A stretch of DNA of 64,000 nucleotides from Actinomyces minihominis (lineage in GTDB: Bacteria; Actinomycetota; Actinomycetes; Actinomycetales; Actinomycetaceae). The position numbers and the translations under genes are program-made. The DNA is taken from the NCBI RefSeq assembly GCF_900187855.1, contig NZ_FYEG01000001.1, positions 1 through 64,000 of the forward strand, read 5' to 3'. Shown here one piece after another: positions 34,774-43,320 of the stretch. The notes beneath the pieces are model-generated. The model was not told the origin of the DNA and made no database searches. It was given only the letters and a program-made list of their open reading frames with translations. The first letter of the stretch is position 1. Every line of letters starts with the position of its first letter.

Positions 34774-35406
34774 CTACGGCTTCAAGTTGACGTCCTCAAG
34801 ACGCTCTCGGTAACGCCGTGTCGCAGCCTCGAAGATGGCATCGGCCGACTCCGGATCAATCGCGAGTTCCGGGTACGTGAACAGAGTCGCCCTCGCTAAA
34901 CCAAAGGTCTCACCGGCAACCCGTCGCGCCCATAGGGAAAGGCGCATCGCCAGCTGCTCGTCCTCTTCTGTGAGCGGTGCCAGATGGTGGCGCACCCAGG
35001 AACCCTGCCCGAGGTCCCAAACGTTGAATGAGCCCGAGAAAATCTGGTGTCTTTCGCTAAGTTCGTTGAGGATATCTCCGAACACGCCAAAGATCACATA
35101 GCTCTTTACACAGCGTTCCCACCAGTTTGACGGCCTGGTGCGTTGATCCAGTTCGTCGAAGAGTCCAGCGTACTGACCCGCAGCCTCAACAATCGAAAAA
35201 CCCCGTTCGGTGGCATAGGCATCAAAGTCGAGGAATCGTTGATATCCCGAGTCTGCCAAGCCTGCAAGGTCGACGTGAGCCCGGGTGCTTGGCGCCTGAT
35301 CACCGTCCTTGGAAAGACGGGTCATCCCCGCAAGTGCACAGTACGCAAACAGGCCTACAACGGCACTGGTACCCGGTTTCTGCTGATCCGCTTCTTCGCT
35401 AGTCAT
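34774..35406 (-). CDS. Ferritin-like fold protein (MiaE_2 family) lacking iron ligands
   Basis: A 210-residue helical protein aligned in position and layout with the actinobacterial ferritin-like/MiaE_2 group (Rv3210c locus). Active relatives carry Glu and Glu-x2-His ligands in the first helices; here those places read YCALAGMTRL and LADSGYQRF, and the second His-containing motif is WDLGQGSW. The later conserved LWARRVAGETFGLA helix (about 170) remains. The protein has probably lost its di-iron site. The start is ATG at 35406, 6 nt after TAGGCT. Function unknown. Confidence 0.65.
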   Translation of the reverse strand: MTSEEADQQKPGTSAVVGLFAYCALAGMTRLSKDGDQAPSTRAHVDLAGLADSGYQRFLDFDAYATERGFSIVEAAGQYAGLFDELDQRTRPSNWWERCVKSYVIFGVFGDILNELSERHQIFSGSFNVWDLGQGSWVRHHLAPLTEEDEQLAMRLSLWARRVAGETFGLARATLFTYPELAIDPESADAIFEAATRRYRERLEDVNLKP

Positions 35407-35412
35407 GCTGCA

Positions 35413-35418
35413 AGCCTA
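35413..35418 (-). promoter_or_regulatory. -10 element TAGGCT, leaderless start
   Basis: On the minus strand TAGGCT is followed by six bases (TGCAGC) and the ATG at 35406. Confidence 0.66.
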
Positions 35419-35597
35419 TAAGCCCACAGCCCTACACGCCACGAGTCCCGCTAGACTGATCTGCGGCTGCCCGGTCGCTTTGGCGAAAAACGGGCCGGGC
35501 CCCCTTCTTGAGTTGGGTCCCCTTGAACTTATGTTGCATGAAGATAATGCGCGATCGGCTGCCTGGATTAATCGTCTAACGAAGAAACAGAGACATC

Positions 35598-37097
35598 GTG
35601 AGCAACGAACAGACAGCAGTTGTTGAAGAGCGGTCCTTCGCGGATTTTGGGATTCGCGAAGAGATCGTTGAGGCGCTTGCCTCCAACGGTATTACCCACC
35701 CATTCCCCATTCAGGCTCTGACCCTGCCGGTCGCCCTTAAGCGCTCGGACATTATTGGCCAGGCCAAGACAGGTACCGGAAAGACGCTGGGTTTTGGCAT
35801 TCCGGTTCTTGAGAATGTCATCGCACCCGGCCAGGAGGGTTACGAGCAACTCCTCAAGCCCGGCGCACCCCAGGCTCTGATCATCCTTCCGACCCGCGAG
35901 CTCTGCAAGCAGGTCGCCGATGACCTCCGTGCCGCAGGTAAAAACCTTCCGGTCCGTATCGTCGACATCTACGGTGGCGTAGCTTTCGAACCGCAGGTCA
36001 AGGCTTTGAAAGAAGGTGTCGAGATCGTTGTGGGCACCCCCGGTCGCCTCATCGACCTCGCCAACCGCGGACTCCTTGTCCTGAACCATGTCAGCACCGT
36101 CGTCCTAGACGAGGCCGATGAGATGCTGGACCTGGGATTCCTTCCGGACGTTGAAACGCTACTCTCTCAGGTCTCTGGCGCACGACACTCAATGCTGTTC
36201 TCAGCAACCATGCCGGGTCCGGTTGTCACCCTGGCCCGCCGGTTCATGCGTCAGCCCACTCATATTCGTGCGCAGGATCCCGACGACGAGGGCGCAACGG
36301 TAGCCAACGTTTCCCAGTTCGCCTACCGCGCTCACGCCCTCAACAAATCCGAGGTCCTAGCGCGGATTCTTCAGGCTGACGGACGAGGTCGAAGCGTCGT
36401 CTTTGTAAAAACGAAACGCACCGCTGCCGCCCTCTCCGATGACCTTGAGGGCCGCGGCTTTGCCGTCGGTTCCCTCCATGGTGACCTGGGTCAGGGAGCC
36501 CGCGAACGAGCCCTGCGTGCCTTCAAGAATGGCAAGATTGATGTTCTGGTGGCCACGGACGTGGCAGCCCGCGGGATTGATGTTCAGGACGTCACCCACG
36601 TCGTCAACTACCAGTGCCCCGAAGATGAGAAGACCTACCTGCACCGTATCGGGCGTACAGCCCGGGCCGGTAATAAGGGAACTGCAGTCACCTTCGTTGA
36701 CTGGGACGATGTACCTCGCTGGGGACTCATTGCGCGCACGCTCGACCTCGACATCATTGAGCCTGTCGAGACCTACCACACCTCGGAGCACCTTTACGAG
36801 GATCTGTCTATTAACCCCGATGTAACCGGCCGACTTCCACGTTCCCAGCGCACCCGGGAGGGTCTGGATGCTGAGAAACTTGAGGACGTCGATGGCAAGG
36901 GCGGTGGAGGCGGACGCGACCGAAATCGCGGTGGTCGCGGAAATAGCCGCCGAAGCTCGGGTGAACGAGGACGAGGACGCGGGTCTAACTCCGGTTCCAA
37001 CTCTGATTCAAAGCCAGCCTCTCAGCGTCGCCCCCGCAAGCGCACCCGCAGGACTTCTTCCGGGTCGACTGAGGGTTCTTCAACCAAGCAGGACTAG
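35598..37097 (+). CDS. rhlE: DEAD-box ATP-dependent RNA helicase
   Basis: A 499-residue RNA helicase. Motifs in order: Q-motif FADFGIREEIVEAL ... PFPIQ, Walker A AKTGTGKTLGF (about 56-66), PTRELCKQ, TPGRLIDL, DEAD in VLDEADEMLDLGF (about 170), SAT, ATDVAARGIDVQDV (about 320) and HRIGRTARAG (about 350). The C-terminal 80 residues are Arg/Gly/Ser-rich and basic, an RNA-binding tail. The locus corresponds to Rv3211. The GTG at 35598 is an inferred start; about 190 nt of non-coding sequence lie upstream, possibly a regulatory leader as is common for cold-shock helicases. Confidence 0.92.
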   Translation: MSNEQTAVVEERSFADFGIREEIVEALASNGITHPFPIQALTLPVALKRSDIIGQAKTGTGKTLGFGIPVLENVIAPGQEGYEQLLKPGAPQALIILPTRELCKQVADDLRAAGKNLPVRIVDIYGGVAFEPQVKALKEGVEIVVGTPGRLIDLANRGLLVLNHVSTVVLDEADEMLDLGFLPDVETLLSQVSGARHSMLFSATMPGPVVTLARRFMRQPTHIRAQDPDDEGATVANVSQFAYRAHALNKSEVLARILQADGRGRSVVFVKTKRTAAALSDDLEGRGFAVGSLHGDLGQGARERALRAFKNGKIDVLVATDVAARGIDVQDVTHVVNYQCPEDEKTYLHRIGRTARAGNKGTAVTFVDWDDVPRWGLIARTLDLDIIEPVETYHTSEHLYEDLSINPDVTGRLPRSQRTREGLDAEKLEDVDGKGGGGGRDRNRGGRGNSRRSSGERGRGRGSNSGSNSDSKPASQRRPRKRTRRTSSGSTEGSSTKQD

Positions 37098-37103
37098 GTA
37101 CAG

Positions 37104-37138
37104 GGGTTGGCTGCCGGAAAGGCGGCCAACCCGGCTTT
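37104..37138. terminator. Terminator between rhlE and marC-like gene
   Basis: GGGTTGGC (37104-37111) pairs with GCCAACCC (37125-37132), with an inner GCC/GGC extension. CGGCTTTTA follows on the plus strand. It sits between convergent stops. Confidence 0.65.
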
Positions 37139-37773
37139 TACGACTGGTAGGCGGCCACAAACTGGAAGAATGCGTCGGCAACCAGCTGGGTGGCAATTGC
37201 GGCCAGAAGGACACCGGCAATCTTCGTGAGGACCAGGATGCCGTTGTCACCGAGCAGGCGTCCCAGGCCAACTGAGAAGCGCATCGTGAAGTAGATGACG
37301 ATGTGCATCAGAACTACCGCGGTCATGACCGCAACCCATCCACCGATGGTGCCGCCGCCCTGGTTTGCCGATACCATCACAGCGACGATCGCTCCCGGGC
37401 CCGCAAGAAGCGGGGTTCCGAGGGGAACCATGGCGACATTGGTCTTGGTGTCACCGTAGCCAGCGCCGTACTCTTCTTTGCCGAGGAGCAGCTCCATTGC
37501 CACCAGGAAGAGCAGAATACCGCCGGAAAGCTGAAGGGCTTCCATCGAGATGTTCAGGCCCTGAAGCAGGTACTTACCAACCACCGCAAAACCGACGATG
37601 ACAACGAATGAGGTAAGGGTCGCCTGGAACGCTGCCTGATTCTTCTTCTGCCGATCCATGGTGCGCGTTAGCGCCAGGAAGACCGGGACTGTTCCCGGTG
37701 GGTCCATAATGACAAACAGCGTTGTAAATGTCGTCGCCAAGAGTGGCAACGAGATGATGGTTTCCAGGCTCAA
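37138..37773 (-). CDS. MarC/UPF0056 family membrane protein
   Basis: A 211-residue, six-helix membrane protein of the MarC family. TLFVIMDPPGTVPVFLALT (about 18-36) and PLGTPLLAGPGAIVAVMV (about 117-134) are the two inverted family signatures. The older link to multiple antibiotic resistance has been withdrawn for MarC itself, and the substrate is unknown. It overlaps the PHP gene by 4 nt. Confidence 0.92.
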   Translation of the reverse strand: MSLETIISLPLLATTFTTLFVIMDPPGTVPVFLALTRTMDRQKKNQAAFQATLTSFVVIVGFAVVGKYLLQGLNISMEALQLSGGILLFLVAMELLLGKEEYGAGYGDTKTNVAMVPLGTPLLAGPGAIVAVMVSANQGGGTIGGWVAVMTAVVLMHIVIYFTMRFSVGLGRLLGDNGILVLTKIAGVLLAAIATQLVADAFFQFVAAYQS

Positions 37774-38618
37774 CTGCGCACGACCTCTAAGTTTCCTTGC
37801 TTTTCAATCTCAGCCAAAATATACGGCTCTGTCAGGTTTTCCCCCAAACTATTCGGCTTACCTGTGCCGTGATAGTCAGAACCACCAGTCATTTTGAGGT
37901 TGAGGTCGGCTGCGAGCCTCTCGACGTTGAGGCGCCCTTCCGGGTCGTGGTCCCGGTGATCGCGCTCTATACCGAAGAGGCCGGCCTCAGCCATCGCGGC
38001 AATAACTTCATCGGGAACCATCCACTTGCGAGTCACTGAGAACGGGTGGGCGAGGACGGGGACTCCCCCCGCGTTCCTGATTGCGGTGACAACCTCCACC
38101 GGAGTCGGCATCGGCTGGGGAACAAAGTAGGGGCCCCGCGGGTGAAGAGCCCATTCAAACGCCGCGTTGCGGTTGGGGAAGTATCCGTTCTCAACCAGTT
38201 CATCGGCCAGGTGGGGGCGTCCCATGACGGCCCTGCCTGCCCTCTTCGCGATTGAGTCCCAGCTAAGAAGCGGGAAGTCGACCATCAGGTTCGCCACCAT
38301 CTTCTGCAGCCTGACTTCGCGGGCCCCCTTGGCGCGGTCGAACATATCGTTCAGCACCTGGTCCTCCGGGTCCATGAGAAACCCGAGGACGTGAACCGAG
38401 TGCCCCTCGTGAGCAGCGGAGATTTCGGCGCCGCGGACGAGATTCACACCGCGCGCCACGGCGGCTTTGGTCGCTTCTGCCCAGGCGCCGAAACTATCGT
38501 GGTCGGTGACACCAATGACGTCCAGTCCGGCTGCCTGAGCAGCAAAAATCAGACCCTCGGGACTGTCCGTTCCATCGGAGTGGTTTGTGTGAGTGTGTAG
38601 ATCGATGATCGGGGGCAT
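37770..38618 (-). CDS. PHP-domain phosphoesterase (TrpH/RNase AM-like)
   Basis: About 282 residues. Metal ligands of the PHP active site are visible: DLHTHTNHSDGTDSPE at the N-terminus (about 5-20), GVTDHDSF (about 36) and LAHPFS (about 195), with GSDYHGTG (about 250) near the end. Relatives are 5'-3' exoribonucleases or 3',5'-nucleotide phosphatases. The ATG at 38618 has AGGATGG upstream; the ATG at 38627 lacks a ribosome-binding site. It precedes and overlaps the marC-like gene. Confidence 0.88.
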   Translation of the reverse strand: MPPIIDLHTHTNHSDGTDSPEGLIFAAQAAGLDVIGVTDHDSFGAWAEATKAAVARGVNLVRGAEISAAHEGHSVHVLGFLMDPEDQVLNDMFDRAKGAREVRLQKMVANLMVDFPLLSWDSIAKRAGRAVMGRPHLADELVENGYFPNRNAAFEWALHPRGPYFVPQPMPTPVEVVTAIRNAGGVPVLAHPFSVTRKWMVPDEVIAAMAEAGLFGIERDHRDHDPEGRLNVERLAADLNLKMTGGSDYHGTGKPNSLGENLTEPYILAEIEKQGNLEVVRS

Positions 38619-38654
38619 GCTCGCCATCCTAAACGAGCGTGAGAGAATGCAGGA

Positions 38655-40226
38655 ATGACTGAAGAACTAACACCCAGGTCCACGAACACAGCAGCCGGGA
38701 TCACTGATTCGGCTGATCAACCCCTGGAAGAGAGGGTCAACAACCGTTCGCACCGACCGTCCTCAGCTGCATTTCGCGACTTCATGGCGGCGAACTGGGG
38801 GGAACGAACCCCCCACGACCTAGCCAGGAGCGGCGCCGCCGACTTTACGGCCTCCCGTCACGAAAAGGTGGGCTCTAAGTTCGAGGGCGAACGCCTGGTC
38901 ATTCCCGCCGGAGGTCTCAAGGCTCGCAGCAACGACACCGACTATCGCTTCCGGGCGCACTCGGCATTCGCTCACCTGACGGGACTGGAGGGTGAGATGG
39001 AACCGGACGCAGTTCTCGTCCTCCACCCCCTCGATGCGGAAAATCCCGATGAAGTTTCGACTCACGAGGCAGTCCTCTACTTTGTGCCCCGGGCCTCCCG
39101 CACCTCCGAGGAGTTCTACGCGGACTCACGGTACGGAGAGTTCTGGGTTGGGGCCCGGCCGTCACTAGCCGAAATGCAGGCCGCCACCGGCATCCGTTGC
39201 GACCACATCGACAACCTGAAGGATGCGTTGGCCAAGGACGCCGGCGCTGTTCAGTTGCGGGTGGTTAGCAACGCTGACGCCCAGGTCTCCGCCCTCGTCA
39301 ATGAGGTTCGTCAGCAGGCCGGTCTCCCCGCCGGGGACGATGCCACTGACCTCGATGCCGCCCTCACGGAAGCACTGAGCGAGTTGCGTCTCTCCAAGGA
39401 TGCCTATGAGATCAGTGAGATGGAGAAGGCTGTCAACGCCACCAAGGCTGGCTTCGAGAACATCATCGCTAACCTTCCCCGCGCCGCCGGGCATCCCCGC
39501 GGTGAGCGCGTGGTTGAAGGTGCATTCGCCTCGGTGGCACGGGAGTACGGCAACGGCCTCGGCTACGAGACCATTGCAGCTTCCGGTAACCATGCCAACA
39601 CCCTGCACTGGATGGATAACTCGGGAGCAGTCCGGGAAGGCGACCTCATCCTCGTTGATGCGGGCGTCGAGGTCGATTCCCTCTACACCGCTGATATCAC
39701 GCGTACCCTGCCGGTGAGCGGAAAGTTCAACCCCACCCAGGCGAAGGTGTACGACGCCGTTCTTGAGGCAGCCGATGCGGCTTTTGAACGCGCCAAGCAG
39801 CCCGGGGTTCGGTTCCGTAACCTGCACGAGGCGGCCCAGGAGGTGCTGGCGAAGTACCTCAGGGAGTGGGGGCTTCTTCCCGTCTCTATCGAAGAGTCAC
39901 TCTCACCCGAGGGGCAGCAACACCGCCGCTGGATGCCCCACGGCACCTGCCACCACCTCGGTCTTGACGTGCACGACTGCGCCCAGGCGCGCCAGGAGAT
40001 GTACCAGGACGGACTCCTCGAAGAAGGAATGATCTTCACTATTGAACCCGGACTCTACTTCCGTGCGGATGACCTGGCCGTTCCCGAAGAGTTCCGTGGG
40101 ATTGGTGTCCGTATCGAGGACGACATCGTCATGGACTCAGTGGGTCAACCCCGAAGCCTGAGTGCAGACATCCCCCGGACTCGTGAAGGTGTCGAAGAGT
40201 GGATTCGTGAGGTGCAGTCCCGCTAG
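38655..40226 (+). CDS. pepP: Xaa-Pro aminopeptidase (aminopeptidase P, M24B)
   Basis: 523 residues. It removes N-terminal residues preceding proline. After an extended N-terminus, the creatinase-like N-domain (about 60-230) is followed by the M24 pita-bread domain (about 250-520). Metal ligands: VDAGVEVDSLYTADITRTLP (two Asp), HGTCHHLGLDVHD (His), FTIEPGLYF and GVRIEDDI (two Glu). Divergent from the PHP gene. Its TAG stop shares CTAG with the general-stress protein gene. No Shine-Dalgarno motif of good spacing is seen. Confidence 0.93.
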   Translation: MTEELTPRSTNTAAGITDSADQPLEERVNNRSHRPSSAAFRDFMAANWGERTPHDLARSGAADFTASRHEKVGSKFEGERLVIPAGGLKARSNDTDYRFRAHSAFAHLTGLEGEMEPDAVLVLHPLDAENPDEVSTHEAVLYFVPRASRTSEEFYADSRYGEFWVGARPSLAEMQAATGIRCDHIDNLKDALAKDAGAVQLRVVSNADAQVSALVNEVRQQAGLPAGDDATDLDAALTEALSELRLSKDAYEISEMEKAVNATKAGFENIIANLPRAAGHPRGERVVEGAFASVAREYGNGLGYETIAASGNHANTLHWMDNSGAVREGDLILVDAGVEVDSLYTADITRTLPVSGKFNPTQAKVYDAVLEAADAAFERAKQPGVRFRNLHEAAQEVLAKYLREWGLLPVSIEESLSPEGQQHRRWMPHGTCHHLGLDVHDCAQARQEMYQDGLLEEGMIFTIEPGLYFRADDLAVPEEFRGIGVRIEDDIVMDSVGQPRSLSADIPRTREGVEEWIREVQSR

Positions 40227-41002
40227 CGGGTTTCCTCCTCAACCAGAGGCTCTCCGTCATTCGGTTCCTCCGGCTTCTGCGCATCGCTGAGTCGGACACC
40301 GAACCGGGGAGCCTCATCCGGTCGTGAACCGTACTCTGTTGGCCTCTGGTTCTCAGTTGGGACACCCTGGTGCACAGCAGCCGACTCAGGCACAACCTCG
40401 CCCCCCTCTAGAGGCTGAGGATTACCCTCCCTTTCCCCAGAGGTTTGCGGGACATGTGGCGTCACCGGTAGCGGGTTTAGCCGTTCAGCCCCTTCCCGAC
40501 GGACTGGGCGACGCGGCTGGCCGGTCATGTTCCCCGGCAGTCCTGAAAGTACAGAGAAGGCTCGATCAGGCATCTCTTCAACCAGGATCGCGTAGCGTGA
40601 CGCAACCATGGTGCTCTGAGCGACAAAGTTTGACCGCTTCTTCCTCATTGCCCAGGAGATACTGGTGATGAGAACGCCCAGCAGAACCCCAACTGCAATC
40701 AGGGTGATTGGAACGATGACGGGAGCACCCGGGTAGAAGAGTATCGAGAACACACCCATGAGCAGACCCCAGGTCAGTCCCTGGGTGGCTCCCGAGAGTG
40801 CAACCCGCGCCGGGGTCATTCGGCCCAGGATTCGCTCCGCGAGGTGGAGGTCGGAACCGACAATCGTGACACCGACGATAGGAATCTGGTTCTCGCTCAG
40901 CAGCTCAACCGCAGCGGTCGCTTCCTCATGAGTGCGAAAAGCCGCAACCTCCGTGCCCGCAGGCATTCGGGGTGAGCCAGTTGAAACGATGTTCCGGGCC
41001 AT
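40223..41002 (-). CDS. General stress protein 17M-like membrane protein
   Basis: A 259-residue protein. The N-terminal domain (about 15-60, VAAFRTHEEATAAVELLSE ... PIVGVTIVGSDL) is the GSP17M/YflT-type fold. Two hydrophobic segments (about 85-130) follow, then a polar Pro/Glu/Arg-rich C-terminal tail. The family is called general stress protein but its activity is unknown. Related genes sit next to mrp in mycobacteria (Rv1234/Rv1229c region, from memory). AAGGA precedes the start. Divergent from mrp. Confidence 0.8.
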   Translation of the reverse strand: MARNIVSTGSPRMPAGTEVAAFRTHEEATAAVELLSENQIPIVGVTIVGSDLHLAERILGRMTPARVALSGATQGLTWGLLMGVFSILFYPGAPVIVPITLIAVGVLLGVLITSISWAMRKKRSNFVAQSTMVASRYAILVEEMPDRAFSVLSGLPGNMTGQPRRPVRREGAERLNPLPVTPHVPQTSGEREGNPQPLEGGEVVPESAAVHQGVPTENQRPTEYGSRPDEAPRFGVRLSDAQKPEEPNDGEPLVEEETR

Positions 41003-41107
41003 ACACCTGTCCTTATCTGTCGGTTCCCCAACCCTACTTTCATTGGAGACTCCGGGCTAAGCTCTTCGCCCATAGCGTTGAAAACGGGTACTCCAACAGG
41101 TGGCGCC

Positions 41108-41113
41108 TAAACT
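41108..41113 (+). promoter_or_regulatory. -10 element TAAACT, leaderless start of mrp
   Basis: TAAACT is followed by seven bases (AGGGGAC) and the ATG at 41121. GGGG also lies 8 nt before a GTG at 41127, so a short-leader start two codons later is possible. Confidence 0.55.
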
Positions 41114-41120
41114 AGGGGAC

Positions 41121-42257
41121 ATGACCGTGAACGAATCCGCTGTAATGGAAGCTCTGGGTAGAGTAATCGACCCGGAGATCAACAAGCCACTTCCCGAACT
41201 GGGAATGATCGAGGGCATCGAAGTTGATGGGGGCCATGTCACCGTCAAGGTCCTCCTCACCACCGCCGGATGTCCCCTGAAGAACACCATCACCGCAGAT
41301 GTTGAGAACGAGGTCGGTAAGGTCGAGCATGTCGAGTCCGTTCGCGTCAACATGGGCGTGATGAGCGACGAGCAGAAAAAGGGCCTTCGCGAGAAACTTA
41401 CCGGCCACGCCGAACGGGAGATTCCCTTTACCCGCGCTGACAACCTGACACGTGTAATCGCAGTCACCTCCGGCAAGGGCGGAGTCGGAAAGTCTTCCGT
41501 CACCGCCAACCTCGCCGTCGCGCTTGCGGGCCAGGGCCTCAAGGTGGGCGTGCTTGACGCAGACATCTACGGCTTCTCTATTCCCCGCATGCTCGGAGTC
41601 GAGCACGACCCACAGTCAATCGACGGAATGATTGTTCCCCCGATCGGCACCGACGGCGTCAAGGTCATATCGATTGGGATGTTTGTCCCCGAGGGTCAAC
41701 CCATCATCTGGCGCGGCCCAATGCTGCACCGCGCGCTCCAGCAGTTCCTCGCAGATGTGTTCTGGGGGGACCTGGATATGCTGCTTCTCGACATGCCGCC
41801 GGGCACGGGAGATGTGGCCATCTCAATCGCACAGCTGCTTCCGAACGCAGAGATCCTCATTGTCACCACTCCCCAGATTGCCGCTGCCGAGGTCGCAGAG
41901 CGCTCCGGGTCAATAGCCACTCAGACCCGTCAGCGAGTCATTGGTGTGGTTGAAAACATGGCTTATCTGTCACAGCCCGATGGCTCCCGCCTGGAGATCT
42001 TCGGTTCCGGTGGCGGCGAAACCGTCTCGGCTCACCTTGCGGCACTTCTCGGCTACGAGGTTCCTCTTCTAGCCCAGGTCCCCCTTGACATTGCCCTCCG
42101 TCAGGGCGGCGACAGTGGGGTACCGATCGCAGCCCGGCAGTCCAGCGCACCTGGATCAGCCACCGCAGAAGAACTGCACAGGCTGGCCGGCAAGCTTGCC
42201 TCCCATGCCCGCGGACTTGTTGGTCGCCCCCTGGGCGTAGCCCCAATCAGGCGCTAG
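41121..42257 (+). CDS. mrp: Mrp/NBP35 family Fe-S carrier P-loop ATPase
   Basis: About 378 residues. An N-terminal MIP18/DUF59 domain (about 1-85, containing LTTAGCPLKNTI) is fused to a ParA/MinD-like ATPase with the deviant Walker A TSGKGGVGKSSVTANLAVAL (about 115-134) and LLLDMPPGTGDVAI (about 225). It is expected to assemble or carry iron-sulphur clusters. The C-terminal C-x2-C seen in many Mrp proteins is absent: the segment reads VVENMAYLSQPDGSRLEIFG, as I recall for other actinobacterial members. Confidence 0.92.
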   Translation: MTVNESAVMEALGRVIDPEINKPLPELGMIEGIEVDGGHVTVKVLLTTAGCPLKNTITADVENEVGKVEHVESVRVNMGVMSDEQKKGLREKLTGHAEREIPFTRADNLTRVIAVTSGKGGVGKSSVTANLAVALAGQGLKVGVLDADIYGFSIPRMLGVEHDPQSIDGMIVPPIGTDGVKVISIGMFVPEGQPIIWRGPMLHRALQQFLADVFWGDLDMLLLDMPPGTGDVAISIAQLLPNAEILIVTTPQIAAAEVAERSGSIATQTRQRVIGVVENMAYLSQPDGSRLEIFGSGGGETVSAHLAALLGYEVPLLAQVPLDIALRQGGDSGVPIAARQSSAPGSATAEELHRLAGKLASHARGLVGRPLGVAPIRR

Positions 42258-42359
42258 CAGCACAGACCGTACCCTCCGTCCGGATCCTCCCAGCGAAAGC
42301 GAAAGCGGGAGGAACTGGTCGGGGGTAGCCTATTGGTACCGAAGTGGGAAGGGGCCACC

Positions 42360-43004
42360 ATGTCTGCCAACAAGAATGACATCTGGATGTTCAGTGAAGA
42401 GTTCGTCTCTGAACCCGCCGTGATCGCCAGTGCCCGCGAAGTCGCAGTTGAACTTGGGGCCGACCCTGTTTCCACCGCGACAGGGGCCCTTCTTCGGGCG
42501 GTGGCAGCAATGCGTAATGCCAAGGCTGTTGTCGAGGTCGGGACCGGTGCCGGTATCTCCGGACTGTGGGTCCTGTCAGGGATGAATGACCGTGGCGTCC
42601 TCACCACAATTGACCCAGAACCAGAGTTCCAGCAGTCGGCTGCCATGGCCTTCCGCGCAGCTCAGGTTCCGTCGTCACGAACCCGCTTCATCAACGGCAG
42701 GGCACTCGACGTACTCCCCCGCCTCGCGGACTCCTCCTATGACATGGTCATCCTCGACGCCCTGCCTGAAGAGACCGCGCAGTACGTCCAGCACGCCCTC
42801 CGGCTCCTACGACCCAGTGGCGCCCTGGTCATCCCGAACGCCCTCTGGTTCGGCAACGTAGCCAACCCGGCCCGACGTGACCCCCACACAGTTGCCATGC
42901 GTGAGGTGGTTCGCGAACTCCTTGACTCAGAGGACTTCCTGACCACTCTGCTTCCCACAGGCGACGGCGTCCTCATCGCGGTTCGACCGGCTCCCGCTCT
43001 CTAG
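42360..43004 (+). CDS. SAM-dependent O-methyltransferase
   Basis: About 214 residues of the class I, catechol-O-methyltransferase-like family 3 group (Rv1220c-like). The SAM site is VEVGTGAGISGLWVL (about 60-74), with TIDPEPEFQQ (acidic, ribose-binding) and VILDALPEETAQYV (about 130-143). The ATG at 42360 has GGAAGGGG 5 nt upstream; the longer frame from 42333 is less likely. The substrate is unknown. Confidence 0.85.
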   Translation: MSANKNDIWMFSEEFVSEPAVIASAREVAVELGADPVSTATGALLRAVAAMRNAKAVVEVGTGAGISGLWVLSGMNDRGVLTTIDPEPEFQQSAAMAFRAAQVPSSRTRFINGRALDVLPRLADSSYDMVILDALPEETAQYVQHALRLLRPSGALVIPNALWFGNVANPARRDPHTVAMREVVRELLDSEDFLTTLLPTGDGVLIAVRPAPAL

Positions 43005-43033
43005 CGGGGTTTCGCCGCGAGGCGCAGCGACAA

Positions 43034-43066
43034 AAGGGGCGACCCACCACCTGGTGGGTCGCCTCT
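43034..43066 (-). terminator. Intrinsic terminator of the DUF3117 gene
   Basis: GGCGACCCACCA (43038-43049) pairs perfectly with TGGTGGGTCGCC (43052-43063). On the minus strand it is followed by CCTTTTG, 26 nt past the DUF3117 stop. Confidence 0.75.
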
Positions 43067-43089
43067 ACTTACGTGTTATCAAGGATCCT

Positions 43090-43254
43090 TTAGACGGCCG
43101 CCTGAAGCGCCTCTGCAAGTTCTGATGCCTCATCCGGCGTGAGCTCAATGACCAGGCGCCCCCCGCCTTCACTGGGGATTCGCATAATGATCCCGCGCCC
43201 CTCCTTGGTTGCCTCTAGTGGTCCGTCACCGGTTCTTGGCTTCATCGCTGCCAT
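43090..43254 (-). CDS. DUF3117 domain-containing small protein
   Basis: A 54-residue protein, too short for simple ORF filters, read directly from the minus strand: it opens MAAMKPRTGDGPLEATKEGR and ends ASELAEALQAAV, with RIPSEGGGRLVIELTPDE between. This is the highly conserved actinobacterial DUF3117 family (Rv1211-like), function unknown. GGAGGAA lies 6 nt before the ATG, and a strong terminator follows. It is monocistronic or the second gene after the LOG gene, whose stop is... on the same strand downstream at 43321, that is upstream in transcription order is the LOG gene, 66 nt before the DUF3117 start. Confidence 0.93.
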   Translation of the reverse strand: MAAMKPRTGDGPLEATKEGRGIIMRIPSEGGGRLVIELTPDEASELAEALQAAV

Positions 43255-43320
43255 CGGATATTCCTCCGCTTCTATGATGCGTTCGTTGGGCCAGTAACTC
43301 TCTAGACCATTCTACGCGGA

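Noticed and set aside
35407-35597. Riboswitch or thermosensor in the leader of the DEAD-box helicase gene
   Set aside because: The leader is long enough, but I could not recognise a known fold or a cold-shock box, and no convincing promoter spacing was found.
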